In this document: in pieces, positions 27,716 to 36,472 of the stretch
How positions within the stretch are numbered: the stretch's first letter is position 1
How the letters are laid out: every line of letters begins with the position of its first letter
Source of the DNA: an uncultured Clostridia bacterium
GTDB lineage: Bacteria; Bacillota; Clostridia; Oscillospirales; Acutalibacteraceae
Direction of reading: 5' to 3'
Assembly: GCA_945863885.1 (NCBI GenBank)
Contig: CAMAZY010000007.1
Span: 22,738 to 86,737 of the forward strand
DNA length: 64,000 nucleotides
Program-made: the position numbers and the translations under genes
The notes under the pieces: generated by a model
Seen by the model: only the letters and a program-made list of their open reading frames with translations
Databases searched by the model: none
What the model was told of the DNA's origin: nothing

Positions 27716-29665
27716 TTACCATCTTGCCTTTGAGTCAATATCAGCCAGAGCAGACTTGACAAAATCGGCAATTTCCATCGAGCCGATGTCACCGACGCCA
27801 CGCTTTCTGACGGAAATCGTACCGGTTTCGGCTTCCTTGTCGCCGACAACGAGAATGTACGGAATCTTATCAAGCTGAGCCGAACGAAGCTTGTAGCCGA
27901 GCTTTTCGCTTCTTGTGTCAACCTCAACACGCTTGATACCCGCCTTTTCAAGCTGCTTTTTGATTTCGTATGCCGCATCCTGATGTCTGTCGGCAACAGG
28001 GGTGATTCGGATTTGCTCGGGAGCAAGCCACAGCGGGAAAGCGCCGGCATATTTTTCAATCAGATACGCAAGCGTTCTTTCGTAGCAGCCGAGGCTCGTT
28101 CTGTGAATGATATACGGAAGCTTCTTCTGACCGTCCTTATCCGTATAATACATACCGAATTTTTCGGCAAGGAGCATATCAATCTGAATCGTAACAATCG
28201 TGTCCTCTTTACCGAAAACGTTCTTGTACTGAATATCAAGCTTCGGACCGTAGAAAGCCGCTTCATCAATACCGATCTTATACGAAACACCGAGATCGTC
28301 AAGAATCTTCTTCATCGTCGCCTGAGCGGTCTCCCATTGCTCCGCCGTTCCCTCGTATTTATCCGTGTTGTTCGGATCCCACTGTGAGAAACGGAAGGTG
28401 CAGTCCTCCAAAAGACCGAGTGTGCCGAGGAAATACTTGCAAAGATTCAGGCAGTCCTCGAACTCCTGCTCAAGCTGGTCGGGACGAAGCACAAGGTGTC
28501 CCTCCGAAATCGTGAACTGACGGACACGGATAAGACCGTGCATTTCGCCTGAGTCCTCGTTGCGGAAAAGCGTCGAGGTTTCGCCGAGTCTCATCGGTAA
28601 ATCACGGTAGCTTCTGCCCTGATTGAGATATACCTGATACTGGAACGGACAGGTCATCGGACGAAGGGCAAGGCACTCTTTCTCTTCGTCGTCGGGGTCA
28701 CCCAAAATAAACATTCCCTCACGATAATGATCCCAGTGACCGGAAATGCGGTACAAATCCCGCTTTGCCATCAGCGGCGTTTTGGTCAGCAGGTAGTTAT
28801 GCTCCTGCTCCACGTCTTCAACCCAGCGCTGAAGAAGCTGAATCACTCTTGCGCCCTTCGGAAGAAGAATCGGAAGACCCTGACCGATATAATCAACGGT
28901 CGAGAAGTATCCAAGCTCTCTGCCGAGCTTATTATGGTCACGCTTTTTCGCTTCTTCAAGCTTCTGCAAATGCTCCTCCAGCTCGCTTGCCTTTGTGAAA
29001 GCGGTGCCGTAGATACGCTGAAGCATCTTGTTGTTGGCGTCGCCTCTCCAGTAGGCGCCCGTGCAGGAGGTCAGCTTGAACGCCTTGACACGGCTTGTGT
29101 CGGGAAGATGGGGACCTGCGCAAAGCTCAACAAATTCGCCCTGACGGTAGAAAGAAATCTTTTCTCCCTTATCGGCGTGCTCCTTGATAAGCTCAATTTT
29201 ATACGTCTCGCCCTTTTCTTCCATCATCTTGATGGCCTCTTCCGGTTCAAGTTCAAACTTTTCAAGCGGAAGACTCTCTTTGACAATCTTCTTCATTTCC
29301 TTTTCGAGTGCTTCAAGCACTTCGGGGGTAAAGGAAATCTCCGAATCAAAGTCATAGTAGAAGCCATCTTCAATCGACGGACCGATGGTAAGCTTCGTAT
29401 TCGGGTAAAGACGTTTTACCGCCTGTGCTAAGATGTGAGAGCAGGTGTGACGGAACGCCAGCTTTCCGAAGTCGTCGTCAAAGGTGAGAATTTCAACCTC
29501 ACAGTCGGAATCAAGAACCGTCCGAAGGTCACATTCGGTTCCGTTGACTCTTGCGGCGCAGGCGGCCTTATAAAGTCCCGCACCTAAGCTTTTTGCGATT
29601 TCAAGAACGCTCGTGCCGTTTTCATATTCACGGACAACGCCGCCCTTAAGTGTTACGTTAATCAT
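27716..29665 (-). CDS. thrS: Threonine--tRNA ligase
   Basis: 649 aa, full length. An N-terminal TGS domain (about 1-62) is followed by the editing domain with H-T-C-S-H (about 73-77) and a C-A-G-P-H stretch (about 182-186). The class II core has motif 2 (about 355-385) and zinc ligands in the C-P-F-Q and later His positions. The anticodon-binding domain covers about 545-640. It charges tRNA-Thr with threonine in the cytosol. Expression is under a T-box (30010-30286), so it should rise on threonine starvation. Confidence 0.98.
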   Translation of the reverse strand: MINVTLKGGVVREYENGTSVLEIAKSLGAGLYKAACAARVNGTECDLRTVLDSDCEVEILTFDDDFGKLAFRHTCSHILAQAVKRLYPNTKLTIGPSIEDGFYYDFDSEISFTPEVLEALEKEMKKIVKESLPLEKFELEPEEAIKMMEEKGETYKIELIKEHADKGEKISFYRQGEFVELCAGPHLPDTSRVKAFKLTSCTGAYWRGDANNKMLQRIYGTAFTKASELEEHLQKLEEAKKRDHNKLGRELGYFSTVDYIGQGLPILLPKGARVIQLLQRWVEDVEQEHNYLLTKTPLMAKRDLYRISGHWDHYREGMFILGDPDDEEKECLALRPMTCPFQYQVYLNQGRSYRDLPMRLGETSTLFRNEDSGEMHGLIRVRQFTISEGHLVLRPDQLEQEFEDCLNLCKYFLGTLGLLEDCTFRFSQWDPNNTDKYEGTAEQWETAQATMKKILDDLGVSYKIGIDEAAFYGPKLDIQYKNVFGKEDTIVTIQIDMLLAEKFGMYYTDKDGQKKLPYIIHRTSLGCYERTLAYLIEKYAGAFPLWLAPEQIRITPVADRHQDAAYEIKKQLEKAGIKRVEVDTRSEKLGYKLRSAQLDKIPYILVVGDKEAETGTISVRKRGVGDIGSMEIADFVKSALADIDSKARW

Positions 29666-29759
29666 GGTTATCTATCCTTTCCTGTTAAAATTTCAATTGG
29701 ATTAAAAAACGAAAGTGAATCAGAGAAAACGAGAAAACAGAATTCTGCATAAAGCAAGG

Positions 29760-29905
29760 CGGCTGTGTGCGGCGAAGCTGCACGTTTGCCGTTTCGCAGA
29801 AACGGCAAAAACAAAACCGCAAGGTTTTGTCAGCCGCCGTCCGACCACCGGATGAAACTCACCCAAAAGCCGCCCGGCTTCCCGTCACTTATAATCGACA
29901 GACTC
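29760..29905 (-). repeat. Dispersed hairpin-rich intergenic element, copy A
   Basis: Read on the minus strand, this stretch runs: GCGGCTT, CGGACGG, AAAACC-ttgc-GGTTTT, TTTGCCGTTT-ctgcg-AAACGGCAAA, GCTTCGCCGCAC, CCTTG. The same series of blocks in the same order occurs on the plus strand at 43495-43660. The inverted repeats are kept even where bases differ, which suggests a conserved RNA or DNA fold. Confidence 0.55.
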
Positions 29906-29974
29906 CCCGCCACGGATAATCCGACTCTGCGGGAAAAATTTTCCCTTTGGCACAGCGTAAACCCGCGACCGCAA

Positions 29975-30002
29975 CTATTCACTATTCACTATTCACTATT
30001 CA
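29975..30002 (+). repeat. Heptamer tandem repeat
   Basis: Four exact copies of CTATTCA directly downstream of the T-box terminator. Confidence 0.8.
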
Positions 30003-30009
30003 TTCTTCA

Positions 30010-30286
30010 CTAAAATAAAAGCCCCCGATACAGCCCATACTGTACCGGGGTGAAGAATTATAAAAAGTTCTCCACGGTTCCACCCGTGTTCCGCAAAAAA
30101 ATGCGGCACTCATCAGACTTTAACGCAGTCATACGGCACAGCTTATCAAATGCTTGCTTCGCTGCACACTCGGAAGCGGTAGCCTCTTTCAAAAACCTGC
30201 CTGCGTTTTCAGCCTTCGGCGCAAGCTCTCTTTCGGCTTTTTTACGAAATCAGCCTTCTTCGTCAACGTTTTCCCATATCGGATTT
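30010..30286 (-). promoter_or_regulatory. T-box leader controlling thrS
   Basis: The minus strand shows the parts of a T-box riboswitch. The conserved box GGGTGGAACCGTGG is the reverse complement of 30072-30085. Before it is a CCGCA/TGCGG stem III (about 30090-30106). After it is a terminator (CCCCGGTACAG / CTGTATCGGGG, 30023-30050, then TTTTATTTT). A long stem I region lies at about 30130-30270. A likely specifier codon ACC (threonine) lies at rc of 30178-30180, inside the G-C-T-A-C-C-G-C-T loop. Uncharged tRNA-Thr should stabilise the antiterminator. Confidence 0.88.
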
Positions 30287-30292
30287 TATAGT

Positions 30293-30321
30293 ATTGTATC
30301 ACGCAAAAACACGGTTGTCAA
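30293..30321 (-). promoter_or_regulatory. Promoter of the thrS T-box transcript
   Basis: TTGACA (rc of 30316-30321), 17 bases, TACAAT (rc of 30293-30298), directly behind the GH18 gene stop. Confidence 0.85.
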
Positions 30322-30339
30322 GACGGAGATTTTCTTTTT

Positions 30340-31383
30340 TTAACACAGTAAGCCGCTGTTTTCTATAGGCTTGTAGTTATTGACCGTGTCGCCGACAGCG
30401 CCGAGAAGCGACTTCGGGTCGCTTGACGGAAGGTCGCAGGTGTAATGCCAGATCATGACGCCGCCGAAGCCCTTGTCAAGAGCGTACTGCGTCTTTTCGG
30501 CAATATCGGCCGGACGGTTGAACCAGAACGTCTTGTCGATTTCGCTGTCATAGTAGTAGCCGTTTTCGTCAAGCTTGTCGCTGAAGCCGGCATAGTCGTA
30601 CCAATAGGTGTCGTGGTCGGTCGGTCTTGCATAAAACGGCAGACCGAAGTCAAACTTTTCTTCGGGCACACCGGAAAGCTTCAGCTTCTTTGAAAGCTCA
30701 ATCGCCTTTTCGGGGGTTGAATGCTTGCCCTCATCATCGTAGATGTCATAAAGCATGACTTCGAAGCGATCGACCGCCATAAACGAACCTAACGACAGCT
30801 TCAGATCCCATTCCGTAACGGCAAGACCGAGAATCTTATCGCCGAGGAGGCTGTCAAGACGGACAAGGAACTGATTGAACGGCGTCCAGTTTATATAATT
30901 GAGAGGATACTCGTAATCAAAGAAGATTCCGTCAAAATCGTAACGGTTCACGAGATTGACAATATTTTCCTCAAGCACGCCGCTTCTGAAAGCAAGGGTA
31001 TGCTGTCTGCCCTGATCGTTTAAGTCTTTGGTAACGTCGCCGTGGCTTTTCAGCGGTCCGGGACCCAAGAGGTTGATATAAATCTGTACGTCTCTTTCGC
31101 CGATGACCTCTCTGAGGTTTGCAAGCGCCGCCGTGATAACTTCATCGTTGACCGTAAGCTCACCCTTTGCGTCAAAGGTGGCACTGCCGAAAAGAATAAC
31201 ATCTGTAATGATGTCGAAATCCTCGGTGTAAAGGCGGCTTTTGTCAAGCACACGGTCGGCAATCACATACGAGGTGACCCGGAATTTTTCGTCCTTTGCG
31301 GCGTCGTCCTTTTTGGTGACGGTCGTAAAGAAAAGGCTTACGAAGGCAAGAAAGGTTGCGATGGCTCTTTTGATGGTTTGCAT
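30340..31383 (-). CDS. GH18-family glycosyl hydrolase, probably exported
   Basis: 347 aa. Residues 1-22 resemble a signal peptide or anchor. The catalytic strand reads F-D151-G-I-F-F-D156-Y-E158-Y-P, the GH18 D-G-x-D-x-D-x-E motif with Phe in the first inner Asp position; Glu158 is the acid. M-L-Y-D-I-Y (about 216) and a late M-I-W-H-Y segment match the barrel. GH18 enzymes cleave GlcNAc polymers such as chitin, glycoprotein glycans or, in spore formers, cortex-related glycans. AAAGGAGAG lies before the ATG. It follows the M28-like gene by 16 bases, probably in the same operon. Confidence 0.8.
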   Translation of the reverse strand: MQTIKRAIATFLAFVSLFFTTVTKKDDAAKDEKFRVTSYVIADRVLDKSRLYTEDFDIITDVILFGSATFDAKGELTVNDEVITAALANLREVIGERDVQIYINLLGPGPLKSHGDVTKDLNDQGRQHTLAFRSGVLEENIVNLVNRYDFDGIFFDYEYPLNYINWTPFNQFLVRLDSLLGDKILGLAVTEWDLKLSLGSFMAVDRFEVMLYDIYDDEGKHSTPEKAIELSKKLKLSGVPEEKFDFGLPFYARPTDHDTYWYDYAGFSDKLDENGYYYDSEIDKTFWFNRPADIAEKTQYALDKGFGGVMIWHYTCDLPSSDPKSLLGAVGDTVNNYKPIENSGLLC

Positions 31384-31399
31384 GGTTTACTCTCCTTTT

Positions 31400-32872
31400 T
31401 TATTTTTTATCATGTAATTTTTTCAGCAATCCCTCGATACTGAAATCATATCCGCCCGAAACGCTCTTCGCTTTTACAATGGAATAAAAATCGCTTCTGC
31501 CGAGCTGTTTTGCCGGAATGGTTTCGATTTTTTCAATCAGCTTCATAAAGGTTTCGGTCTGTTCCGTCATAAGCTCTGCGTCGAATTTTTCCATTTCGTG
31601 GCTGTCACTGACAACGCAGAGATAATACGGTGCCGGGACAAGACTGATTTCGGGGATTCCCATCGTAAAGAAGTTCTGACCCTCGCCGAAATGCAGAGCG
31701 TTATGCCCCCGAAGCGTCAAAGTGCGGACGTCCTTTCTGTCCTTTACGGTGTCGATATAAAGCTTGTCAACGAACTTGTTGCCGGTATAAACCAGCTCGA
31801 CCTCGGGCTTTCCGGTGTATTGGTATTCGCCGTCGATGACACGCCACTCCTTGCAGCCTAAGTGTTCAAGCGTCAGATTAGCAACACACTTGAAGTGGTC
31901 GCCTTTTCCGTCCCAAAGCTCACGGTGCATCGCAAGCCACCGGGAAGCCGACTGAAACGCACCCGTCCGGATATCCTTAAACCTCGGCAGACGGAAATGA
32001 CCCGTCGTGAAAACAAAGATGTGCGTTCTCTCAAGTTCACGGTTTTGTATGTTTTTCATCAGCTGCAAAAGCGCAATCGGGCCGTTTTCCTCCACACAGT
32101 TCGTGCCGTCCGTATGCGTGTTGACAATCACCGTCTCTTTCGGATTTTTTCCTCTTACAATACAGTAAAAGCTTTCGGTAAAAGCGTTTTCCTCGGTTTC
32201 GGCGGTGAGGACAACATTCGCCTTTTTGTGTGCCTTTGCCGCCTCAAGAACCTGCTTACCGTCGGTTTCGGTCACCCACAGCATCGGCACATTCTGATAG
32301 CCGAGAATAAACGAAAGGTACTGACCTTTTATGCAGTCGTCGTGAAGCCCTTTCCACACAAGAATTACCGCTTTTGCCTTGCCAAGCTTTGAAAGAATCC
32401 CGTAAAAGCAGTGGACAAAGCTTGTAATAACGGGTCCCTCGTACTTGGTTTCGAGCACAACGTCCTCGGGATAGCTTGACCGCTTGTCAAACGCCACCTC
32501 GCTCGGAATAAAATTGATGTTCGACACATTGAAAACAGCAATTTTTCCCGAAACATTTTTGATGTCCGCCAACGAATCAACAGAGACGAGTTCTTCGGTG
32601 ATTCCGTCCTCGTCCGTCTGACCCGAATACGGGTACGCCGACGATACGGGGACATTGATTTCTTCGCCGCCGTCAAGAAGCGTGATGGACGAGCTTTTTT
32701 CCTCCCAACGGGTAAAGTAAAACGGGTCGCTGAAAATCGGAAAGCCCATTTTACCGATTTCGTCTTTCAGATAGTTGATAAAATCCGTGTGACCCTTACT
32801 TCCCGTAAGTCTTGTGCCGAAGGAATTCATTTTCTCCACTCCGGCAAGGATTTCTTCCTTTGAAATGTTCAT
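31400..32872 (-). CDS. M28-like peptidase with PA-type insert, altered metal site
   Basis: 490 aa from ATG 32872 (GAGGAG about 8 bases upstream); the frame extends to 33007 without a ribosome site and into the upstream gene. Residues about 75-220 resemble a protease-associated domain. Residues about 245-460 resemble an M28 zinc peptidase: V-N-T-H-T-D-G supplies the first His and Asp. The usual D-D-N-x-S-G and G-E-E-x-G blocks instead read V-E-E-N-G-P and T-T-G-H-F. It may be a divergent peptidase or an inactive relative. No signal peptide is seen. Confidence 0.6.
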   Translation of the reverse strand: MNISKEEILAGVEKMNSFGTRLTGSKGHTDFINYLKDEIGKMGFPIFSDPFYFTRWEEKSSSITLLDGGEEINVPVSSAYPYSGQTDEDGITEELVSVDSLADIKNVSGKIAVFNVSNINFIPSEVAFDKRSSYPEDVVLETKYEGPVITSFVHCFYGILSKLGKAKAVILVWKGLHDDCIKGQYLSFILGYQNVPMLWVTETDGKQVLEAAKAHKKANVVLTAETEENAFTESFYCIVRGKNPKETVIVNTHTDGTNCVEENGPIALLQLMKNIQNRELERTHIFVFTTGHFRLPRFKDIRTGAFQSASRWLAMHRELWDGKGDHFKCVANLTLEHLGCKEWRVIDGEYQYTGKPEVELVYTGNKFVDKLYIDTVKDRKDVRTLTLRGHNALHFGEGQNFFTMGIPEISLVPAPYYLCVVSDSHEMEKFDAELMTEQTETFMKLIEKIETIPAKQLGRSDFYSIVKAKSVSGGYDFSIEGLLKKLHDKK

Positions 32873-32981
32873 AGTTTTCTCCTCTTCATTTCTGATATTA
32901 TCAATAAAAAACTGTTCGATTTCTTTCGTCCGGCATCCTCTGTCGCAGGCACGAAAGTGGCCTATCTGTTGCGAACGGCTT

Positions 32982-34175
32982 TCAGCCGGGATTTCCTCCT
33001 TTTTCAATCATCTCGTACAGTTTTCTTATTTCTTCCGTATTTCCCTTTTTCTCTTTTTTCACATTTTCGATAATATGTCTGCGAAGCCCGTCCGACCGGA
33101 TCAGCTTCAGGATACCGTCCGCCACCGCTTCGCCGTTCATTTCGGTGATGATTCCGTTTTCTCCGTCGGTAAGCTGATTGTATACCACGTCAAAGCAGGT
33201 TGAAACGCAGGGCTTGTTGAGCACTCTTGCCTCGTAAAGCGTCAGGCAGTAGCCCTCCTGCCGTGAGGTCTGAACGTAAATGTCGGCGTTTTTCATATAG
33301 ACATACGGGTTTTCCTTTGCGCCGACGGGAACAACACAGGACGAAAGCCCGTATTCACGGATGCTTTCTTTGATGCTGTTTTCTTCGGGTCCGCCGCCGA
33401 CAAAGGTCCAGGAAAACGAAACGCCGCTGTCACGAAGCACCTTTGCCGCTTCAATGGCGATATCGTAGCCTTTCGGCTTTACCATTCTTCCGACGGTAAC
33501 GAGCTTCAGCCTGTTGTCCGCATCGGCAAACGGGTTTTCTTCGGCCGCCATTTTTTCAATCAGACCGGCATTGTTGATATCGTAAACCGTGCGGATTTTT
33601 TCTTCAAATTCCGGGAAAACGCCCTTAATCATGTCGCAAAGCCTGTCGGACACAGCGGCTATATAGTCGTATTTCTCGTAATACGGATAATCGAAAGCCG
33701 GGTTATGCCCCATGGCGGCGTAATCCGCATTGATAAAGGCGATTTTCGTTTTCGCCGTCACTTTTGTGGCAACAAAGTGCGTCGGATTCCCCTGTCCCCA
33801 GGCAATCGCCGCATCGTATTCTTTTGAGAGTGGCTCGATATTCTTTTCGGCGTACTGCCAGAAGCACTGCGCATCGTGAAGCTTCCGGTTTTTTCGGTTA
33901 AGCCTGAGCGATAAAGAAGAGCCGAGCCTTGCAAGAACAAACGACGGATTTTTCTCCTCCAATACGCCTTTCTTATCGCAATAGGTCATGAAGTCAATTG
34001 CGTCGAGTATATTCACTTCACCCGGCAAAAGTTTCATGAACATTCCGCCGACGGAAAACATCTGTAAATCCACATCGTATTTTTCAAAATCAAAGGCATC
34101 AAGAAGCGACAGCAGACTTTTTTCGGCGCCGCCGCACCCCATCGAATTGATGACAAACAAAAGCTTCTTTTTCAT
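32982..34175 (-). CDS. Glycosyltransferase family 4
   Basis: 397 aa, GT-B fold. N-terminal G-C-G-G-A-E-K-S-L-L (about 13-22) is the acceptor-side loop. The C-terminal donor domain has V-G-R-M-V-K-P-K-G-Y-D (about 230) and the T-S-R-Q-E-G-Y-C-L-T-L-Y-E-A motif (about 308-321) with the two Glu typical of retaining GT4 enzymes. It transfers a sugar from a nucleotide donor in the cytosol, most likely for capsule or exopolysaccharide. It overlaps the pyruvyl transferase gene by 4 bases and is a paralogue of the GT4 at 35276-36472. Confidence 0.9.
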   Translation of the reverse strand: MKKKLLFVINSMGCGGAEKSLLSLLDAFDFEKYDVDLQMFSVGGMFMKLLPGEVNILDAIDFMTYCDKKGVLEEKNPSFVLARLGSSLSLRLNRKNRKLHDAQCFWQYAEKNIEPLSKEYDAAIAWGQGNPTHFVATKVTAKTKIAFINADYAAMGHNPAFDYPYYEKYDYIAAVSDRLCDMIKGVFPEFEEKIRTVYDINNAGLIEKMAAEENPFADADNRLKLVTVGRMVKPKGYDIAIEAAKVLRDSGVSFSWTFVGGGPEENSIKESIREYGLSSCVVPVGAKENPYVYMKNADIYVQTSRQEGYCLTLYEARVLNKPCVSTCFDVVYNQLTDGENGIITEMNGEAVADGILKLIRSDGLRRHIIENVKKEKKGNTEEIRKLYEMIEKGGNPG

Positions 34176-35275
34176 TTTCCGCTCTTCTCCAAAACTTTGT
34201 CAATATACCCTTTTGATTCCTTGATTTTTTCTTTGAGCCTTGCCCGAACGCCGTCAAACCGGATTTCCGGCAAATCACAGTCACCGCTTTCTAAAAGCCT
34301 GTCCGAAAGACCGACAGAAGACAGCAGGTCAACCATTCTCGTATTGATTCCCTCCTGCCTCTTGAAAACGGCGAACTGCTTTTCAAAAATCAGGGAAAAA
34401 GCGGTTGCATGGAAAGAATTCGAAATCACGAAATCCGCATTTTTGATAAGCGACAAAAACATCAGCGGTCCCTCCTGCTCAAAGCTTCGATCACAGTACG
34501 GGACGGACAAAAACGAATAAATCTTCGCATTGTTTTTTTCGGCGTAACGCTTTGCAAACATTTCGACCGCAGGACTTTTATCAAAATCATAAACCAGAAT
34601 ATACGGCTCACAGAAGCTTTCTTCAGCCGCCATACTTTCCCACTTCTCTCTGTCAAGCAAAAAGACCGGGTCGGTGACGGTTACGGCGTTTTTGATTCCG
34701 AGCCCGACAAGAATCGAAAGCCCCGATGACTCCCGGACGGAGATAAATTCCAATCTCGACAGCCACGCCTTGATTCTTTCTTCATAGCCGTCAAGAATCG
34801 TTTCGGTTGCAAAGCTTGCGGCATAGGACGCCTTAATCGCTTCTTCGGGAGCAAAATCAAGATAGAAAGCCGGATCTTTTCCGTTCGGGAAAAAGGTGTT
34901 CCATATCTGATCGCTTCCGGCAAAAAACACATCAGCCGAAAGGCAAGCCGCTTTTAATTCTTCGTTCGAAGCGTATTCCTTTTCGGAAACGGGCAGGTAT
35001 TTTCCGGTAAACTCATCAAATTCCTTTTTCCGCTTTCCTTTTCTCGCCTTTAATCGTCCCGGAAGCTTCAAAAGATTATATGCCTCACGCAAAACCGGCT
35101 TATCGTAAGCCGGATTGCCGACACCTGTCAGCTTATAATGCCGCAGGTAGTCCGGTTTATAGTTGATGATTTCGACCTCGTTGCCAAGGCGCTTCAGATA
35201 TTCGGCAAGCGCATACGCCTGAAGCGAAGCACCGGCGTTATACACATCGTGGCACGTTATGGTTTTAATTATCAT
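34172..35275 (-). CDS. Polysaccharide pyruvyl transferase family protein
   Basis: 367 aa. N-terminal T-C-H-D-V-Y-N-A-G-A-S-L-Q-A-Y-A-L (about 7-23), the A-G-S-D-Q-I-W-N motif (about 118-125) and the late I-S-N-S-F-H-A-T-A-F segment are the family signature. Members add pyruvate ketals from PEP to sugars of cell-surface polymers. It sits between two GT4 genes, overlapping one by 4 bases and abutting the other, so the product is very likely a pyruvylated surface glycan. Confidence 0.9.
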   Translation of the reverse strand: MIIKTITCHDVYNAGASLQAYALAEYLKRLGNEVEIINYKPDYLRHYKLTGVGNPAYDKPVLREAYNLLKLPGRLKARKGKRKKEFDEFTGKYLPVSEKEYASNEELKAACLSADVFFAGSDQIWNTFFPNGKDPAFYLDFAPEEAIKASYAASFATETILDGYEERIKAWLSRLEFISVRESSGLSILVGLGIKNAVTVTDPVFLLDREKWESMAAEESFCEPYILVYDFDKSPAVEMFAKRYAEKNNAKIYSFLSVPYCDRSFEQEGPLMFLSLIKNADFVISNSFHATAFSLIFEKQFAVFKRQEGINTRMVDLLSSVGLSDRLLESGDCDLPEIRFDGVRARLKEKIKESKGYIDKVLEKSGK

Positions 35276-36472
35276 TTATTCCACCAACCGATAAATTTTT
35301 TGGGTCTCGTCCGAATTGGTATAATCGGTTTTCTTTGTGTTATCAATCAGTCTTTGCCTCAGGTTCTCGTCCCGAAGCACCGCCGCAATTCCGGCGGCAC
35401 ACCCCTCGTTATCCATCGGAACAATGACACCGTCAAAGCCGTCCGCCAGCTGGCTTTTGCTCGTTTCGAAAGCCGTGATGACAACAGGCTTATGAAGAAT
35501 CTGCGCTTCCCGGACGGTCACCGCCTTGCCCTCATAGCGTGACGGCTGAACATATAAATCGCAGGCTTTGATGTACGGATACGGGTTCTCCTTTTTTCCT
35601 AGGATAATCACATAGTCCTCCATACCGGCTTCGGCAATTTTACGTCTTATCAGATCTTCATCGCCGCCGTAGCCAATAAGGTACCATCGGATGTCAAGTC
35701 CTGTTTCCCGTATCATTTTGCAAATTTCGGGTACATTGTCAAAATTCTTCGCATTCGAAAAGCGTCCGACGGAAAGGAGAGTCATTCCGTTGTTTTTCGG
35801 CATTTGCGTCTCAATATTCTCCGAATTCGCCTGAGAAATGATGAACGATGGAAGAATGATATTGTCGATTCGTTTTATTTTGCTTTCAAGCGACGGAAAT
35901 CTCTTCAAAAAGCCCTCGGTGCACTTGTCTGAAATCGAAGCGATATAATCATATTTGCCCCACATTTTTTCTTCCGATTCCGTGTCCACCTCAAGATGGG
36001 AATAATCCGTATGAATCCAGGCAATTTTCTTTTTTGCCTTGACTTTTTCACTGACGAAGTAATGCGGTGTCAAAAAGCTTATCGCAAGGTCATATTCGGT
36101 TCCGCTTATTTCCGGCATATATTTCAGTGTGTATTTATGGCTGTATTCGAGTTCGACGCCATTGTCGCCCGTGACGGCGTACTTCTTCAAAAAATCCCGG
36201 GCTTTTTTCTTTGCGGTAAGTCTCCCCATGGCGATACCGAACTGCTTTTTTTTGAGCACATCGGCAATCGGAACGGCAAGACAGGAATACTCTTCAATCG
36301 GCGGCAAAAGATGAACCTTGTCCGGAATCCGACCCATAAGCTCACCTTCATGCCGCATCAAGAACAGGTCGACCTCGTATCCGGAAACATCAAAGCTTTC
36401 AAGAAGTCCGAGCAAAGCCCGTTCCGCTCCACCGATTTCAAGCGCATGGGAAAACACAAAGATTTTTTTCAT
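35276..36472 (-). CDS. Glycosyltransferase family 4 (paralogue)
   Basis: 398 aa. Same layout as the 32982-34175 enzyme: G-G-A-E-R-A-L-L-G-L-L (about 14-24), a K-I-A-W-I-H-T-D-Y core (its paralogue has K-I-A-F-I-N-A-D-Y), V-G-R-F-S-N-A-K-N and the P-S-R-Y-E-G-K-A-V-T-V-R-E-A motif. The two probably arose by duplication and add different sugars to the same polymer. Overlaps the GT32 gene by 4 bases and abuts the pyruvyl transferase. Confidence 0.9.
   Translation of the reverse strand: MKKIFVFSHALEIGGAERALLGLLESFDVSGYEVDLFLMRHEGELMGRIPDKVHLLPPIEEYSCLAVPIADVLKKKQFGIAMGRLTAKKKARDFLKKYAVTGDNGVELEYSHKYTLKYMPEISGTEYDLAISFLTPHYFVSEKVKAKKKIAWIHTDYSHLEVDTESEEKMWGKYDYIASISDKCTEGFLKRFPSLESKIKRIDNIILPSFIISQANSENIETQMPKNNGMTLLSVGRFSNAKNFDNVPEICKMIRETGLDIRWYLIGYGGDEDLIRRKIAEAGMEDYVIILGKKENPYPYIKACDLYVQPSRYEGKAVTVREAQILHKPVVITAFETSKSQLADGFDGVIVPMDNEGCAAGIAAVLRDENLRQRLIDNTKKTDYTNSDETQKIYRLVE

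Larger units (their letters stand above)
29666..30009 (-). other. Spacer between T-box terminator and thrS, holding a repeat element
   Basis: 344 bases without a gene between the T-box and thrS. Contents: four exact tandem copies of CTATTCA (29975-30002) and a hairpin-rich dispersed element (29760-29905) listed separately. Such a long insertion after the T-box terminator is unusual. Confidence 0.6.

Noticed and set aside
29975..30002. CTATTCA tandem repeats as a CRISPR array
   Set aside because: Units are 7 bases with no spacers and no cas genes in the window.
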